A stretch of 12,529 nt of DNA from an uncultured Opitutaceae bacterium (GTDB lineage: Bacteria; Verrucomicrobiota; Verrucomicrobiia; Opitutales; Opitutaceae), in assembly GCA_903885525.1 (NCBI GenBank), contig CAISJA010000194.1:1-12529 (forward strand). Direction: 5' to 3'. A program made the translations under genes and the position numbers. Below, one piece after another: positions 10,400-12,529 of the stretch. The notes below the pieces were generated by a model. The model had not been told where the DNA came from and searched no databases. It saw only the letters and a program-made list of their open reading frames with translations. Positions within the stretch are counted from its first letter, which is position 1. Each line of letters opens with the position of its first letter.

Positions 10400-11252
10400 A
10401 TGATCCTGAACAATTTTGCGGCGATGCAGTTCATCACCCGGGTGAAGGCCGGGCCGTTGACGCCGGAGCGGGTTTTTGAAATCCATCAGATGGTCACTGA
10501 CGGCACCTTGGAGGATACATTCGCCGCGGGACGCTTCCGGCACTCCGGGGAACACCGGGTCGTGGCGGATGCCAACGGCGAGGTTTTTCACGAGCCGCCC
10601 CCAGCCGGGGAACTGCCCCGACGGCTCCAGGCGATGTGCGATTTTGCCAACGCCCAATCGCCCGATTGCTTTGTCCACCCGGCCCTCCGTGCGATCATCC
10701 TGCACTTCTGGCTGGCCTACGACCATCCGTACGTGGACGGCAACGGCCGGACCGCCCGGGCGCTGTTCTACTGGGCGATGCTCCACCACGGGTACTGGCT
10801 CTTCGAGTTCATCTCCAACTCCCACATCCTGCGCCAGGCACCCGCCCAGTACCGCCGTTCGTTTCTTTACACCGAAACGGATGACAACGACCTGACCTAT
10901 TTCATCGTCGCCCAATCGAAGGTGATCCGGGGGGGCGATCGTTGCCCTCCCTACTTACCTCGACCACAAGTCGCGGGAACAGCACGAGCTCGATCTGCGC
11001 GTGCGCGCTCTCGACCGGTTGAATCACCGCCAGGGTGAGTTGATCCGCCATGCCCTCAAGCACCCGCAGCAGCAATACACCATCGCCGCCCACCAGCAGA
11101 GCCATCGGATCGTCTACCAGACCGCCCGCAGCGACCGGCTTGCCTTGCAGCGGCGCGGACTGCTTCTGCGTAAGCGCCGAGGCAAGCTGTTCGTCTTTCC
11201 TGCCGCTCCGAATCTCGAAACCCGCCTGCGCAGACTGGCGAAACCAGCCTGA
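10400..11252 (+). pseudogene. Fic-domain protein gene, 5'-truncated and frameshifted
   Basis: Fic enzymes typically transfer AMP to a target protein hydroxyl. The first frame (ATG 10400) encodes MILNNFAAMQFI..., then the intact Fic motif HPYVDGNGRTAR (residues 109-120, catalytic His109), followed by FYWAMLHHGYWLFEFISNS and FLYTETDDNDLTYFI. After KVIR the frame goes wrong. Homology continues one base later as AIVALPTYLDHKSREQHELD, ending in a winged-helix-like region (VYQTARSDRLALQRRGLLL) with a TGA at 11250-11252. The shift falls in a run of seven G (10929-10935); six would restore a ~283-residue protein. Without the shift being corrected, the first frame ends at 11038 after an arginine-rich nonsense tail. 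Upstream codons from about 10376 (RPPRDTSERM) also fit the family but have no start codon. The usual ~80-100 N-terminal residues, which contain the inhibitory helix in many members, are absent. A sequencing error cannot be excluded for the frameshift, but it would not explain the missing 5' end. Confidence 0.8.
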
Positions 11253-11301
11253 TCGCCGTGAGCCTTCCGTCCCCGTCTTTCCGCCCCGGCTTCGGGTTCG
11301 C

Positions 11302-11316
11302 GTGCGCCGGGCGCAC
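11302..11316. other. Hairpin between convergent genes
   Basis: GTGCGC (11302-11307) and GCGCAC (11311-11316) form a perfect 6-bp stem with a CGG loop. It sits between the end of the Fic pseudogene (plus) and the stop of the small membrane protein gene (minus). There is no T-run on either side, so any terminator role would be weak. Confidence 0.3.
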
Positions 11317-11328
11317 CACGGCTCCCGC

Positions 11329-11529
11329 TCAGGTATGCTTGGCCCGCTTGGCCAGCCAGAGCATGACGAGGCCGAAGGCGGCAAAGACCGCCCCCCAGCG
11401 CAGGTTCACATTCTGGCCGAGCGAATGCTGGGCATAAATGGCCGGGTCGGAGATCAGCCCGAAGACCACGAGGATGAGGCCGAGCAGGAGGAAGAGGTAG
11501 CCCATCGGAAGGCGGACATCGAGATGCAT
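11329..11529 (-). CDS. Small two-helix membrane protein downstream of the symporter
   Basis: A 66-residue hypothetical protein starting at the ATG at 11529-11527. It has two hydrophobic stretches: residues 10-26 (YLFLLLGLILVVFGLIS) and about 44-59 (WGAVFAAFGLVMLWLA), joined by a short polar loop (DPAIYAQHSLGQNVNLR) and ending in a basic RAKHT tail, which suggests a cytoplasmic C-terminus. I do not recognise a named family. It lies 51 bases after the symporter stop on the same strand, so co-transcription and an accessory role in the membrane are plausible but unproven. A TTG at 11574-11572 could give a 15-residue longer form; ATG is preferred because the helix pattern starts after it and the extra residues are not hydrophobic. 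A further in-frame ATG lies at 11505-11503. No clear ribosome binding site precedes any of these. Confidence 0.6.
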   Translation of the reverse strand: MHLDVRLPMGYLFLLLGLILVVFGLISDPAIYAQHSLGQNVNLRWGAVFAAFGLVMLWLAKRAKHT

Positions 11530-11580
11530 GGGAGAGAAAGCCAGGGGTGAGAGTGAAGGATTCCGGAGTGCCAAGAATCC

Positions 11581-12529
11581 TTACCAGAAGATGAGGTTGA
11601 GGACGACCGTGGCGGCGAGGACGAGCGCGCCGAGGGTGGCGGGGCGCGCGTACCAGGGGGAGAGGTGGTCGTCCCGGGGCTTCTCCGTGAGCGAGTACAC
11701 GAGGCCACGGAGTTCGCTGTCTGTGCGGTTCGGCGTGGTGGCGAGCGAGATGAAGAGCGTGCCGAGGAAGCAGCCGGAGAAGGCGCAGATGGCCATCCAG
11801 AAGCTCTGGGCCATCGAGCTGGCGAAAGTCAGGTGCACGCCCATCCACCCGCCCTTGAGCACGCTGGGGACGCCCATCGCCTCGGCGGGGAGGGTGTTGC
11901 CCTGGAAGAGCGCGGCGCACAGCGTGCCGAGCAGCAGGCCGAAGAAGGCACCATGGCCGGTGGCGCGCTTCCAGAACATGCCGAGCAGGAAGATGGCAAA
12001 GAGCGGGGCGTTGACGAAGCCGAACACCAGCTGGAGCATGTCCATGATGTTGTTGAATTTTGCCGCAGCATAGGCGCAGACCGCGCTGATGAGCAGGCCC
12101 ACGATGGTGGTGATGCGGCCGACCTTGATGAGGTGCGCGTCGGAAGCCTGCGGGTTGAACCAGCGCTGGTAGAGGTCATACGTCCAGACCGTGTTGAAGG
12201 CGGTGACATTACCCGCCATGCCGGACATGAACGAGGCCATGAGCGCGGTGAGGCCGATGCCGAGCATGCCGTTGGGCAGATACTTCGAGAGCATGGCCGG
12301 CACGACCATGTTGTAATCGGGATTGCCGTCGGGGCCGGTCGGCAGGGCTATGCCGGCGGCACCGCCCTTGTGATAGAGGGCGATGGCGAGCATGCCCGGG
12401 AGTATGACGAGCGCCGGGAACAGCATCTTCGGGATGGCAGCGATCAGCGGGGTGCGGCGCGCAGCGTTCATGTCCTTCGCCGCCATGGCGCGCTGGATGA
12501 CGAGGAAGTCCGTGCACCAGTAGCCAAAG
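11581..12529 (-). CDS. Sodium:solute symporter (SSS/SLC5-type), C-terminal 315 residues, cut by window edge
   Basis: The frame enters from the right edge as FGYWCTDFLVIQRAMAAKDM, the YWCT...QRA signature of SGLT-like members of the solute:sodium symporter family (TC 2.A.21), and ends at TAA 11583-11581. Hydrophobic helices in this fragment lie at about residues 32-51, 87-106, 135-155, 160-184, 190-208, 238-262 and 297-315. The stretch LTALMASFMSGMAGNVTAF (93-111), followed by TYDLYQR, corresponds to the helix that carries the Na2-site serines in vSGLT. The protein would import a sugar or other organic solute with Na+; the substrate cannot be told from this part. The missing N-terminus should hold roughly half the protein. 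The last helix ends at the C-terminal NLIFW. The small membrane protein gene follows on the same strand. Confidence 0.93.
   Translation of the reverse strand, partial: FGYWCTDFLVIQRAMAAKDMNAARRTPLIAAIPKMLFPALVILPGMLAIALYHKGGAAGIALPTGPDGNPDYNMVVPAMLSKYLPNGMLGIGLTALMASFMSGMAGNVTAFNTVWTYDLYQRWFNPQASDAHLIKVGRITTIVGLLISAVCAYAAAKFNNIMDMLQLVFGFVNAPLFAIFLLGMFWKRATGHGAFFGLLLGTLCAALFQGNTLPAEAMGVPSVLKGGWMGVHLTFASSMAQSFWMAICAFSGCFLGTLFISLATTPNRTDSELRGLVYSLTEKPRDDHLSPWYARPATLGALVLAATVVLNLIFW

Noticed and set aside
11114..11920. A 268-codon minus-strand frame over the symporter end, the small protein and the Fic pseudogene.
   Set aside because: It crosses three better-supported features in the wrong register and has a shuffled Arg/Pro-rich composition.

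Overview
This is a high-GC bacterial window whose strong genes favour C-ending codons. The content is anaerobic pyruvate/2-oxoacid metabolism plus a sodium-coupled transporter. The large 2-oxoacid oxidoreductase, the dihydroorotate dehydrogenase-like partner of nifJ, the transporter with a small membrane protein behind it, and the dispersed ATTCGTG-type intergenic repeats together suggest a Verrucomicrobiota bacterium, perhaps Opitutaceae. That placement is inferred from gene and repeat style; no rRNA or marker gene is present.

Layout. Positions 1-203 hold the N-terminal part of an IS5-type transposase (minus strand), running off the left edge and apparently lacking the usual first ~45 residues. 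Positions 204-517 hold no gene but are dense in degenerate repeats and hairpins. Next is a minus-strand operon, transcribed right to left: a canonical single-chain pyruvate:ferredoxin oxidoreductase (nifJ, 1202 aa), then 25 bases later a dihydroorotate dehydrogenase-like flavoprotein (331 aa) that lacks the catalytic cysteine. A 369-base AT-rich divergent control region (5148-5516) separates this operon from a plus-strand gene. That gene encodes a second, much larger member of the same superfamily (1577 aa), which ends at a strong intrinsic terminator (10275-10310).

Downstream lies a broken Fic-domain gene (10400-11252). Its N-terminal third is missing, and a single-base shift in a run of seven G separates the intact Fic motif from the C-terminal DNA-binding-like region. 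The right end holds a minus-strand pair: a sodium:solute symporter running off the window edge, followed by a 66-residue two-helix membrane protein.

How it fits together. The two divergent oxidoreductases both keep the residues that bind thiamine diphosphate and the 2-oxoacid, and all cysteines for three [4Fe-4S] clusters. Both should therefore interconvert a 2-oxoacid plus CoA with acyl-CoA, CO2 and reduced ferredoxin or flavodoxin. The larger one has a ~110-residue coiled-coil-like insertion inside its TPP domain, an expanded segment between its two ferredoxin-type clusters and a long C-terminal tail, so its substrate, acceptor or partner may differ. The shared promoter region suggests coordinated or alternating expression. 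The enlarged enzyme and its pairing with canonical nifJ are the most interesting items here. None of the three central genes shows a Shine-Dalgarno sequence.
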